Origin: CAYNNP01 sp964398215
GTDB taxonomy: Bacteria > Planctomycetota > Planctomycetia > Pirellulales > Pirellulaceae
Assembly: GCA_964398215.1 (NCBI GenBank)
Contig: CAYNNP010000289.1
Span: forward strand, 1 to 7,140
Length of the DNA: 7,140 bases
Direction of reading: 5' to 3'
Part shown: in pieces, positions 1 to 7,113 of the stretch
Numbering within the stretch: the stretch's first letter is position 1
Layout of the letters: the number at the start of each line of letters is the position of its first letter
Translations under genes and position numbers: made by a program
The notes under the pieces: generated by a model
Told to the model about the DNA's origin: nothing
Seen by the model: only the letters and a program-made list of their open reading frames with translations
Database searches by the model: none

Positions 1-52
1 GGCGATAGCCCCGGTTTTCTGGTTGTTACGTGTAGGAACCGGAGCGATCGCC
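1..52. repeat. Imperfect inverted repeat (possible hairpin) at the left edge
   Basis: GGCGAT at 1-6 is complementary to ATCGCC at 47-52, and CCGGTT at 11-16 is complementary to AACCGG at 37-42. Two further pairs (8-9 with 44-45) lie between the arms, flanked by single mismatches, and the loop is 20 bases (17-36). No T-run follows on the plus strand. It could be a terminator or mRNA-end structure of a gene lying left of the window, or a copy of a dispersed repeat. The element may extend beyond the edge, so its true boundary is unknown. Confidence 0.4.
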
Positions 53-241
53 AGCGCTCACAAAAATAAATCAACAACCCCGCAAGACTTTCGGCCATTT
101 CATCCCGCGGCGAAACTGCCGTAGTTGCGCAAACCAATCCATTTTTTTAAAACGCTTTGCGGATGTCATAAGTTCATAACCCATTGACCAAAGTTCCGGC
201 GCACAAGCGTTTGCTTAGTACGGCCTACAGGCAGACTTCAT
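53..241. other. Intergenic stretch without a recognisable gene
   Basis: I see no credible coding region on either strand, no tRNA-like fold and no repeat array. An A/T tract (seven T then four A, 142-152) stands out from the surroundings. The segment lies downstream of the minus-strand secreted-protein gene and therefore probably contains its 3' untranslated end. Confidence 0.5.
150..212 (-). terminator. Weak terminator candidate after the secreted-protein gene
   Basis: AAACGCTT at 150-157 is the reverse complement of AAGCGTTT at 205-212. The stem can continue inward through TGCG (158-161) and CGCA (200-203) with one bulged base, giving about 12 pairs. The loop is large (about 38 bases). On the minus strand the last stem bases and the first base after them form a short T-run, but an A-run follows instead of a long T tract. 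It sits about 30 bases past the stop codon at 242, which is a sensible place for a terminator, but the shape is not classical. Confidence 0.25.
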
Positions 242-1450
242 TTATTCTTCTGAAGCTTTCACGGTGATTCGTGAAACGACTCCTTTGCTGATCGTGAAGA
301 AAATACCGTCGTAGAAATGTGTTGCGTCGACAACTCGATCTGGATCTCCGTAAGCTGTTTTTACTTTCTCCAAAGTGTCTCCGAGTTTGACACCTTTGTT
401 TGTGCTCCCGGAGAATGGTGACGTGGCCTGGATCAGCGACAGCGATTCTTGTTTGCCAAAGTAGAGTTTCAAACCGTTGCCATAGTCAAAATAGTGGCTC
501 GGTTCGGTACCAATGATTCGCAGCGGCGGGCCGAGTAACGCTCGGGTGTCTTGGTTGTTGATTCCGATCGAGAGTTTTGTCGCTCCCAATTGGATTCCTT
601 GCCCAGCTGACAACAGCGTTCGCGATGCATTCCAGTCCAAGAAAGATGCTGCGTTCCGTTCCTTTGGCACCTGTCGCAGTACGTCGATGCCTAGCTCTGG
701 CACCTGCAAATGGTACCGGCCAGTGTCGTCCATTTCGACACGAATATTCCAAGTCACCGAACGTGTGAAATTGACCTCGTCATACTTCTCTTTCGCTGGT
801 CCGTAACTTTGAATGCTCTCGTAAAGGCGGCTTGGTGGAAAGGGCCACTGCGCAACTTCGCCGTCTTTGCCAGCCACCGGTCCCACCTCAAGTTTCTTTT
901 CAATGACACGGCGTTTGTATTTGCCCAAAGAGTAACTGGCATAGTGTTGGTCAGGAGCCTTTGATTGCCCAAAACTGCACTTGAACGCTTCAACGGCATA
1001 GTGCTGGGTTACCGCAGGTTCTGCACCCGGAGCCACATAGTTTGAAATTCGTTTATCGATCCGCTGAACCAGGTACTTTGATTCTGGACGATCGATGACG
1101 CAGTTGTGAAACAGATAGAACCACGATGTGTGCCGGTTACGCACAGCAACCGTTCCTCGCAATTGCTCAGGTGCGAACAGCAAATGAGCTGATGCGGTCC
1201 GGTAGACGGATGTCTTTGTCATTTTCTCGCGGTCGCGCCCAAACGTTGTCACCATGAAGCTAGTGCGGAGCGGCAACAGTTTGACAACGACATCTTGCTG
1301 GTCGCGATCGGTGTGTTTTTCTTGCGCCTCCGCAGCGCCAGTTTTTTCTTGTGCCAGCAACGAATTGCTGGACAATAGGCCGCTGAACGACAGGCACATG
1401 CAAACCAATAGCATGGCGAAAAATCGAAAGCAGATATGGGGGTGATGCAT
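242..1450 (-). CDS. Secreted protein of unknown function with two C-terminal BamE/SmpA-like modules
   Basis: I do not recognise this 402-residue protein as a named family. The N-terminus looks like a Sec signal peptide: Arg9 is followed by a hydrophobic stretch (about 10-33), with cleavage plausible near SLLA/QEK (residue 33). A charged linker (about 35-52) follows. Residues about 53-290 have mixed strand-like character with no motif I can name. They contain the only mature cysteines, Cys117 and Cys158, which could form a disulfide. The C-terminus holds two similar blocks, about 293-342 and 353-398. Each has a Gly-containing start, a helix-like segment ending in GPP or GDP, then an aromatic/Asp-Gly turn and paired strands. 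This resembles BamE/SmpA-type small lipoprotein folds (inference from pattern only). There is no lipobox, so it is probably soluble in the periplasm or outside the cell. It starts 36 bases after the dehydrogenase gene on the same strand, so co-transcription is likely. No clear Shine-Dalgarno precedes the ATG. The start was chosen because it supplies the charged n-region of the signal peptide. Confidence 0.8.
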   Translation of the reverse strand: MHHPHICFRFFAMLLVCMCLSFSGLLSSNSLLAQEKTGAAEAQEKHTDRDQQDVVVKLLPLRTSFMVTTFGRDREKMTKTSVYRTASAHLLFAPEQLRGTVAVRNRHTSWFYLFHNCVIDRPESKYLVQRIDKRISNYVAPGAEPAVTQHYAVEAFKCSFGQSKAPDQHYASYSLGKYKRRVIEKKLEVGPVAGKDGEVAQWPFPPSRLYESIQSYGPAKEKYDEVNFTRSVTWNIRVEMDDTGRYHLQVPELGIDVLRQVPKERNAASFLDWNASRTLLSAGQGIQLGATKLSIGINNQDTRALLGPPLRIIGTEPSHYFDYGNGLKLYFGKQESLSLIQATSPFSGSTNKGVKLGDTLEKVKTAYGDPDRVVDATHFYDGIFFTISKGVVSRITVKASEE

Positions 1451-1486
1451 CTTTTGAATACTTTGGAGTGAGCGGTGTTGGCGGCA

Positions 1487-2647
1487 CTACCATTGTAGCC
1501 ATGTTGCCCCCAACTGGTTGCTGCTGAGGCATCGCTCCATGAAACGCACTCCATCGTGACCGTCTTGAACGCTTGGGTACATCGAATTTTTACAATCAAA
1601 CGACTCGCCGGCATCGCACTTCACCATGTCGGCAATCGCATCGCGGTAGACGTTCGCGAACGCTTCAAAGAACGCTTCGGGATGTCCACCAGGCAAACGA
1701 CACGCCGCAACCGCACCGGGAGTACTGTAGCTGGCATTTGGGTTGCGTTCGTAGATTTTTGTAGGTTGGCCCTGGGAGCGAACGAACAATTGATTTGGTT
1801 GCTCTTGTCGCCACGACAAGGACGCGTCAGTACCATCGATCTCGATCGTCAGATCGTTCAGCCGGCCATGAGTTACTTGCGACCATGTAATCAGCCCGGT
1901 CGCATTTCCTTCAAATTGAATGATCGAATGGCCGTAGTCATCCAATTCGTGATGGCGAGAATACGAATTCATTTTCGCCATCAGAGACGCAGGCTTCTGG
2001 CCTATCACAAAACTTGCAAGATGAAATGCATGTGTGCCAACGTCTCCCAGCGAACCCGCCAACCCATTGAGCTCCGGATTCGACTTCCAAGCTCCTCGAG
2101 CTGGCGTCTCTGCAGGATCCATGCCGTGCATCCAGCCTTGGACATAATTCGCTCGGACGGCGATCACGTCACCAATCTCGCCAGCGGCTACCATCTCGCG
2201 TGCCTGTCGCATCAGCGGATAGCCTGAATAATTGTGCGTCAACGCGAACACTTTGCCGCTCTTGGCAACCGCAGCAACCAATCGGTCCGCGTCTTCGATG
2301 CTTGTCGTCATTGGTTTATCGCAAACAACATGAAAGCCAGCCTCCAAGGCCGCGCAAGCGATCGCGCAGTGCGTATGGTTCGGCGTTGCAATGGAAATAA
2401 AATCGACGCGTTCGCCCTCAGGCAAAGCCGACTCTTTCTGAATCAGTTCTTCGGCGCTGCGATAGGCTCGGCTCGAATCGATGCCGAACTGTACCGCCGA
2501 CTTGACCGACCGTTCTGGGTTGGAAGAAAACGCGCCGGTAAGCAATTCGGCTTTTCGGTCAAGCGTCGCTGCGGTCACGTGGACTTTTCCAATGAACCCG
2601 GCGCCGCCGCCACCAATCAATGCCATTCGTAGTGCTCGAAGACTCAT
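1487..2647 (-). CDS. Gfo/Idh/MocA family NAD(P)-dependent oxidoreductase
   Basis: This is a predicted cytoplasmic dehydrogenase of the glucose-fructose oxidoreductase/inositol dehydrogenase superfamily, which oxidises or reduces sugars, polyols or keto-sugars with NAD(P). Numbered from the ATG at 2647 (386 residues), a Rossmann fold starts with ALIGGGGAGFIG and its glycine-rich loop is near 12-17. The EKP-type motif appears as CDKP with Lys111. The C-terminal domain carries GSLGDVGTHAFH with Asp202 and His206, so the Lys/Asp/His set expected for catalysis is present. Downstream, SQVTHGRLNDL, SWRQEQPNQL and GGHPEAFFEAFANVYRD recall a roughly 390-residue subfamily that I believe includes levoglucosan-type dehydrogenases (recollection, not a search). 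The substrate cannot be told. There is no Tat or Sec signal, unlike many planctomycete members of this family. An upstream in-frame ATG at 2689 would add 14 residues. I prefer 2647 because family members start just before the Rossmann strand and a purine-rich AGGCGGA precedes it; ATG at 2626 is also possible. It is probably the first gene of a two-gene unit with the secreted protein. Confidence 0.93.
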   Translation of the reverse strand: MSLRALRMALIGGGGAGFIGKVHVTAATLDRKAELLTGAFSSNPERSVKSAVQFGIDSSRAYRSAEELIQKESALPEGERVDFISIATPNHTHCAIACAALEAGFHVVCDKPMTTSIEDADRLVAAVAKSGKVFALTHNYSGYPLMRQAREMVAAGEIGDVIAVRANYVQGWMHGMDPAETPARGAWKSNPELNGLAGSLGDVGTHAFHLASFVIGQKPASLMAKMNSYSRHHELDDYGHSIIQFEGNATGLITWSQVTHGRLNDLTIEIDGTDASLSWRQEQPNQLFVRSQGQPTKIYERNPNASYSTPGAVAACRLPGGHPEAFFEAFANVYRDAIADMVKCDAGESFDCKNSMYPSVQDGHDGVRFMERCLSSNQLGATWLQW

Positions 2648-2808
2648 TCCGCCTATCCAATTCCTGATAAATGCTGTTCCCGATTTCATTCTAGCGGCGA
2701 AAACCGATTCAGTTGGGAACCTCGGTCTCTTGACGCTCGACTTTGCACCAGTCGGTACCTAGATTAGTGCGATCTTGATTTTTCTGTATCCACGTTTGGT
2801 TTCGCCCA
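2648..2808. promoter_or_regulatory. Divergent intergenic region, presumed promoters for both directions
   Basis: The dehydrogenase gene (minus) and the large heme-protein gene (plus) diverge from this 161-base segment, so promoters for both must lie here or within the gene starts. For the plus direction a TTGACG at 2730-2735 resembles a -35 box, but the best -10-like hexamer (TACCTA, 2756-2761) leaves a 20-base spacer, which is poor. No operator-like palindrome is evident. The placement is by gene arrangement; the precise sites are weak. Confidence 0.45.
2688..2693 (-). promoter_or_regulatory. Candidate -10 box for the dehydrogenase gene
   Basis: On the minus strand these bases read TAGAAT, one mismatch from TATAAT, and they would place transcription start roughly 30-35 bases before the ATG at 2647. 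No convincing -35 hexamer lies 16-18 bases upstream. If real, transcription would begin past the alternative ATG at 2689, which supports the shorter protein. Confidence 0.25.
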
Positions 2809-5800
2809 ATGATTCGAATGAACAAAATCATTGCTATTCTTGTTCTTGCTGCCACCAGTCCGACGTTCTGTTCAGCGGAGGAGTTTCGTTTTGCCGATGG
2901 CGATCGAGTCGTCTTGCTGGGTGACGCTTTGATCGAACAAGAGCAGTATTTTGGCTGGGTGGAAGTCATGTTCACAGCCACCCACGCGGACCGCAACGTT
3001 TCGTTCAAAAACCTTGGGTGGAGCGGAGATACGCCAGCGGGGCAGTCACGGTTTGGGCTTAGCCTAATGCAAGCAGGACGTGCACCGGCGAATGAAGGGT
3101 GGAAACAACTTGTCAAACAACTCGAGCTCACCAAACCGACGGTTGTCGTGTTTGGCTATGGGATGGCCAGCGGAATCGAGAATGCCGAAGTTGGCACGAC
3201 TCAGTTTCGGAAAGACTTTCAGCGTTTGATTGACAAAGCCAAAGAGGTCTCACCAAACGTCCGGTTTCTTTTTCTGACTCCAATCGCTCCGACTGATTCA
3301 GCAATGAAGTACGCGGATTCCGTCAAGGCGCATGCGGAAGTCATCAAAGTACTTGCAGCTGAAACTGATAGCCCCGTTGTGGACTTGGCGAAAATTGGCA
3401 TTTCGCCGGAGCATCGAAAGGATGCGATTCATTTGAACGACAGTGGTTATCGCGAAGCCGCCCAAGCGATCCAGTCGTCGCTTGGTTGGGAGAATGTTGA
3501 ATGGCAAAAAAACGCGGCGGTCAAATCGTTGCGCGACGTGATTCTCCGCAAGAATACTTGGTGGTTCCACCGCTCTCGGCCCGCCAACATGGCTTATGTG
3601 TTTGGTTTTCGCAAACATGAACAGGGTCAGAATGCTGTCGAGATCCCTAAGTTTGATGCATTGATCGCCAAGGAAGAAAAACTGATCGGGTCACTTCGTT
3701 CGCTTCAGCCAAGCGAGTTGCCCAAAGCAGAACCGACTAAGAAATCACAGTACGCCAAGTTCACGCCGCAGCCCACGCCGGAGTTCACGGTCGCGGATGG
3801 TTTGGAGATCAGTCTCTGGGCTGAAAACCCACTGCTGAACAAACCCATCCAAATGAATTTTGATCCACAGGGTCGTTTGTGGGTCGCTAGCAGCGAAGCC
3901 TATCCGATGATCGAAGTTGGTCAGGCGGCGCCGGACCGTATTTTGATTTTGGAAGACAGTACGGGCGATGGCAAAGCGGATCGGTCAACGGTGTTCGCAG
4001 AAGACTTACTGATTCCAACTGGCGTCATCCCTGGCGACGGTGGTTGCTATGTTGCCCAAAGCACAGATCTGCTGTTCTTGAAAGATACCGATGGTGACGG
4101 CAAGGCCGATCAGAAAACGCGCGTCTTGAGCGGCTTTGGAACCGAAGACACGCACCACAATCTACACACGCTGCACTGGGGCCCGGATGGTCGGCTGTAT
4201 ATGAATCAGTCGATCTACACGCGAACGGATGCGGAGACTCCACATGGCATCGTGCGTCTGAAAGCCGGCGGTGGTTTTCGATACGACACACAGACGATGC
4301 AAGCAGAAGTTTTCTTTCGCGGTTTGGTCAACTCTTGGGGGCACCAGTTTGATTCGCATGGGCAGTCATTCCTGACCGACGGAGCGGGTTTTAACGGGAT
4401 TGCATACAGTTTTCCTGGTGCAACATTCCGGCCAGTTCCTGGCGCAAGACAGACGCTTGGGCTTATCAGTCCGGGTCGCTATCCCAAGTTTTGCGCAATG
4501 GAAATTATCAATGGCGATACGTTCCCAGCAGAGTGGCACGACACGATCGTGACCTGTGACTTTCGCGCCAATCGTGTGACGCGATTCAGTTTGGCTGATG
4601 ACGGTGCTGGTTTCGTGACAAAACAAGAATCCGATTTATGCCGCACCTCGGCAGCGACCTTTCGCCCGATCGATGTCAAACAAGGACCTGATGGGGCGTT
4701 GTACATTGCGGACTGGTCGAACCCAATTATCAATCATGGCGAAGTCGACTTTCGAGACCCCCGACGTGATCGTTGGCACGGTCGGATTTGGCGGATCGCA
4801 ACCAAGTCGGCGGATCCAAAACGAAAACAAGATCTAACAAAACTGTCGAACCAAAAGTTGTTAGACAACCTTCAATCCGATGATCGTTACACTCGCGATC
4901 AATCTCGGCGCGTTCTGATCCACCGTAGTGAGTCTTCGGAAGTGACAGATGCCGCGGCAGCTTGGATTGCGAATCAAACTGCGCCAAAGTTCAAATTGCA
5001 AGGTCTGTGGTTGGCGCAAGCCCTAAAGCTAAAGACGGACCCGGTGCTTCAGCAATTGTTAACTGACAGTGACGCTCGCATTCGTGCCGCTGCCGTCCGA
5101 GTGCTCGGCAATACATCGACGCAGGGCGATGTTGCGCTGAAACTTTGCCGACAAGCCATTGCCGACAGCAACCCACGTGTTCGCCTCGAAGCGATTCGAG
5201 CGGCCGCGAAAATCGGTGGTGTCGAATCGGCGCAGGTTGCACTTCAAGCTACTGAGCAGCCGCGCGATCGCTTCATTGATCATGCACTGTTCCTGACGAT
5301 CAACGAACAGTCAACGCAGCTGATGCAAGCGATCACAAGCGGCGATTGGGAGCCAAGCGACGCACAGTTGGAAACCGTGTTAACGGCGATACCGTCTGCA
5401 CAAGCAACACAGTTTGTTGCCAAGCACCTGGCCGAATTCGGTATTCCTAAAGACGGCAAAGGTCCATGGATCGAATTGGTGGCAAAGACGGGAAGTCCGG
5501 CTGAGCTAAAGACGCTGTATCAACAAGTGCTGAACGATGGATTTGACCGCGACGCAACTCTCCGAGTACTTAAGTCGCTTCAGGAAGCCCAGCGATTGCG
5601 AAAGATCCGTCCAGCTGGTGGCGCTGCTGGAATCTCAAAACTGCTGAATGGTTCGGATCCGTTGATCACAAAATCAGCGATTGAACTTTCCGGTCTTTGG
5701 AAGCTCCGTGGACAAGTGGGAACGCTGGGCAAGACGATCGCAGATCCCAAGAAAACACTCGATGTTCGCACGGCGGCTGTTTACGCTCTGCGCTCAATCG

Positions 5801-7056
5801 GTGGTCCCGAATCCGCCAATTCCTTGTACCAAACCGCCACGAAAAGTGACGCCGGGGCACTGCGGAAACATGCTGTGATTTCACTGGCACGCCTGGATAT
5901 TGGCCGGGCAGCTTCACCATTCTTTGAACTCTTGAACCAAGTTGAAACAGAACAGCAGGGGCTGGAGCTGTGGCGTGGCGTGATGGTCGATAAACGAGCC
6001 GGCAAAACTCTGGCCAAAAAGATAGGCGATGTAAAAATCACTGAGACAGCTGCTCGTGCAGGCATTCGAGTGGCAAGGGAAGCGGGCCGCAAGGAACCGG
6101 AGTTGGTCGCTGCATTGAATCCGCTGACAGGCATTAACATGACAGCGAAAAAGATGACGCCACAAGAAATGGCGGCACTGTCGGCTCGGGTCGCGAAAGA
6201 AGGTGACCCGCATCGTGGCGAAGACATCTACCGCCGCAAAGAACTCGCTTGCATCTCCTGCCACGCAATCGGTGGCGTTGGCGGCAAGGTTGGTCCCGAT
6301 ATGACAAGCTTGGGTGCGAGTGCTCCTACCGATTACATCACCCAGTCGTTGTTCGATCCCAACGCAAAGATCAAGGAAAATTACCACAGTGTGATTGTGG
6401 CGACCGACGACGGCACCGTTAGTGGGATCGAGGTGTCTAGCACCAACGAAGAAATGGTGCTCCGCGATTCGACAGGGAAACTGATCAAGATCGCGATGGA
6501 CAGTGTTCTTGGAAAGAAGAATGGGCCATCGCTAATGCCATCAGGCGTGGTTGATCGCTTGAGTCGCGCGGAGCAAATCGATTTGATTAGTTTTCTGACA
6601 AAGCTTGGTAAGCCCGGTGACTTTGACGCCAGCAAGGCGAACGTGGGCCGCGTCTACGAGATTTTTGCGGGTACGCATCGGATTGAACAACAGGGCGCGG
6701 AATTGATCACGAGTGGAAAGCGTACCGAAGGCTGGAAACCACTAACGTCTCGTGTCAGCGGAGCGATCACCAAACAAACGATGGAAGAAATGACTAGGCA
6801 ACCGGTGAATATCGGGCTTGTCAATGTTTATCTCCGAACCGAAGTGCAAGCCACGGCGGCAGGCGACGCAACATTCACTGTTGAAGGCCCAGCCAAGTCG
6901 GCACTTTGGGTCAACGGAAAACGCGTGAAAGGTGAATCGATTTTCAAAGCAAAACTTGCCGCTGGAAAATCGACGATTCTGGTTCGTCTGGACCCCCGCG
7001 CTCTGCCAGATAATTTTAAGCTCAAATCGTCAGACGTCTCTTTCTCATTCGAGTGA
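2809..7056 (+). CDS. Exported multidomain heme protein: SGNH-like domain, DUF7133 propeller, HEAT repeats, CxxCH heme domain
   Basis: This 1415-residue protein belongs to the planctomycete/verrucomicrobial 'membrane-bound dehydrogenase plus heme-binding' group (TIGR02604/TIGR02603-like, DUF7133). A Sec signal peptide (1-23, cleavage near CSA/EEF, no lipobox) is followed by an SGNH/GDSL-hydrolase fold (about 28-228). That fold keeps block II (NLGWSGDT, Gly70) and block V (Asp205, His208), but block I reads GDA with Ala40 in place of the nucleophilic Ser, and block III lacks the usual Asn. A linker (about 249-296, including FGFRKHEQG) leads to a propeller (about 325-665) with calcium-loop-like repeats DSTGDGKAD (383-391) and DTDGDGKAD (426-434) and a conserved HHNLHTLHWGPDGRLY stretch (449-464). 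HEAT-like helices fill about 675-1090. A c-type heme site C1148-I-S-C-H1152 follows, with Met1165 or Met1243 as possible sixth ligands. A beta-rich C-terminal domain (about 1280-1415) closes the protein. It probably acts outside the cytoplasmic membrane in substrate oxidation or electron transfer (inference); the substrate is unknown. ATG at 2818 is an alternative start, and neither has a clear Shine-Dalgarno. Confidence 0.93.
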   Translation: MIRMNKIIAILVLAATSPTFCSAEEFRFADGDRVVLLGDALIEQEQYFGWVEVMFTATHADRNVSFKNLGWSGDTPAGQSRFGLSLMQAGRAPANEGWKQLVKQLELTKPTVVVFGYGMASGIENAEVGTTQFRKDFQRLIDKAKEVSPNVRFLFLTPIAPTDSAMKYADSVKAHAEVIKVLAAETDSPVVDLAKIGISPEHRKDAIHLNDSGYREAAQAIQSSLGWENVEWQKNAAVKSLRDVILRKNTWWFHRSRPANMAYVFGFRKHEQGQNAVEIPKFDALIAKEEKLIGSLRSLQPSELPKAEPTKKSQYAKFTPQPTPEFTVADGLEISLWAENPLLNKPIQMNFDPQGRLWVASSEAYPMIEVGQAAPDRILILEDSTGDGKADRSTVFAEDLLIPTGVIPGDGGCYVAQSTDLLFLKDTDGDGKADQKTRVLSGFGTEDTHHNLHTLHWGPDGRLYMNQSIYTRTDAETPHGIVRLKAGGGFRYDTQTMQAEVFFRGLVNSWGHQFDSHGQSFLTDGAGFNGIAYSFPGATFRPVPGARQTLGLISPGRYPKFCAMEIINGDTFPAEWHDTIVTCDFRANRVTRFSLADDGAGFVTKQESDLCRTSAATFRPIDVKQGPDGALYIADWSNPIINHGEVDFRDPRRDRWHGRIWRIATKSADPKRKQDLTKLSNQKLLDNLQSDDRYTRDQSRRVLIHRSESSEVTDAAAAWIANQTAPKFKLQGLWLAQALKLKTDPVLQQLLTDSDARIRAAAVRVLGNTSTQGDVALKLCRQAIADSNPRVRLEAIRAAAKIGGVESAQVALQATEQPRDRFIDHALFLTINEQSTQLMQAITSGDWEPSDAQLETVLTAIPSAQATQFVAKHLAEFGIPKDGKGPWIELVAKTGSPAELKTLYQQVLNDGFDRDATLRVLKSLQEAQRLRKIRPAGGAAGISKLLNGSDPLITKSAIELSGLWKLRGQVGTLGKTIADPKKTLDVRTAAVYALRSIGGPESANSLYQTATKSDAGALRKHAVISLARLDIGRAASPFFELLNQVETEQQGLELWRGVMVDKRAGKTLAKKIGDVKITETAARAGIRVAREAGRKEPELVAALNPLTGINMTAKKMTPQEMAALSARVAKEGDPHRGEDIYRRKELACISCHAIGGVGGKVGPDMTSLGASAPTDYITQSLFDPNAKIKENYHSVIVATDDGTVSGIEVSSTNEEMVLRDSTGKLIKIAMDSVLGKKNGPSLMPSGVVDRLSRAEQIDLISFLTKLGKPGDFDASKANVGRVYEIFAGTHRIEQQGAELITSGKRTEGWKPLTSRVSGAITKQTMEEMTRQPVNIGLVNVYLRTEVQATAAGDATFTVEGPAKSALWVNGKRVKGESIFKAKLAAGKSTILVRLDPRALPDNFKLKSSDVSFSFE

Positions 7057-7085
7057 GCCGCAGATAATTTTGGACGCGAAAAACG

Positions 7086-7113
7086 AGCCGAAAGTCGCGC
7101 GCGACTTTCGGCT
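7086..7113. terminator. Bidirectional terminator: 28-base perfect palindrome
   Basis: AGCCGAAAGTCGCG at 7086-7099 is followed immediately by its exact reverse complement at 7100-7113, about 30 bases after the stop codon of the large gene. The G+C-rich stem would form a strong hairpin in RNA of either strand. Reading rightward, what follows is only T-rich (TCCTTGT). Reading leftward, five T lie two bases past the stem (plus-strand A-run 7079-7083), a better intrinsic-terminator shape. It therefore probably serves both the large gene and a convergent gene beyond the right edge. Confidence 0.7.

Noticed and set aside
1261..1440. Possible frameshift or second short gene near the start of the secreted protein
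   Set aside because: The minus-strand frame from 1450 runs without a break from a credible signal peptide into the mature protein. The overlapping frames lack any supporting motif.
1556..2227. Plus-strand open frame of 223 codons opposite the dehydrogenase gene
   Set aside because: It lies wholly antisense to a clear Gfo/Idh/MocA gene. Its translation is rich in Arg, His and Cys with no motif, as expected for a shadow frame.
2645..2689. Longer start (ATG at 2689) for the dehydrogenase
   Set aside because: The extra 14 residues precede the usual family start, have no Shine-Dalgarno and overlap a possible -10 box. They show no Tat or Sec signal that would justify the extension.
2869..2874. 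Possible lipoprotein cysteine (Cys21) in the large protein
   Set aside because: The residues before Cys21 are PTF, which do not match a lipobox. CSA/EEF is an ordinary signal-peptidase I site.
2709..3134. Minus-strand open frame of 141 codons across the divergent region
   Set aside because: Most of it is antisense to the signal peptide and SGNH domain of the large gene. The composition is Ser/Arg-rich without motifs, and it would fill the divergent promoter region.
5781..6387. Overlapping minus-strand open frames of 148 and 157 codons opposite the large gene
   Set aside because: They are antisense to the HEAT and heme domains, whose sense-strand motifs (including CISCH) are clear. Their translations show no family resemblance and no upstream ribosome-binding site.
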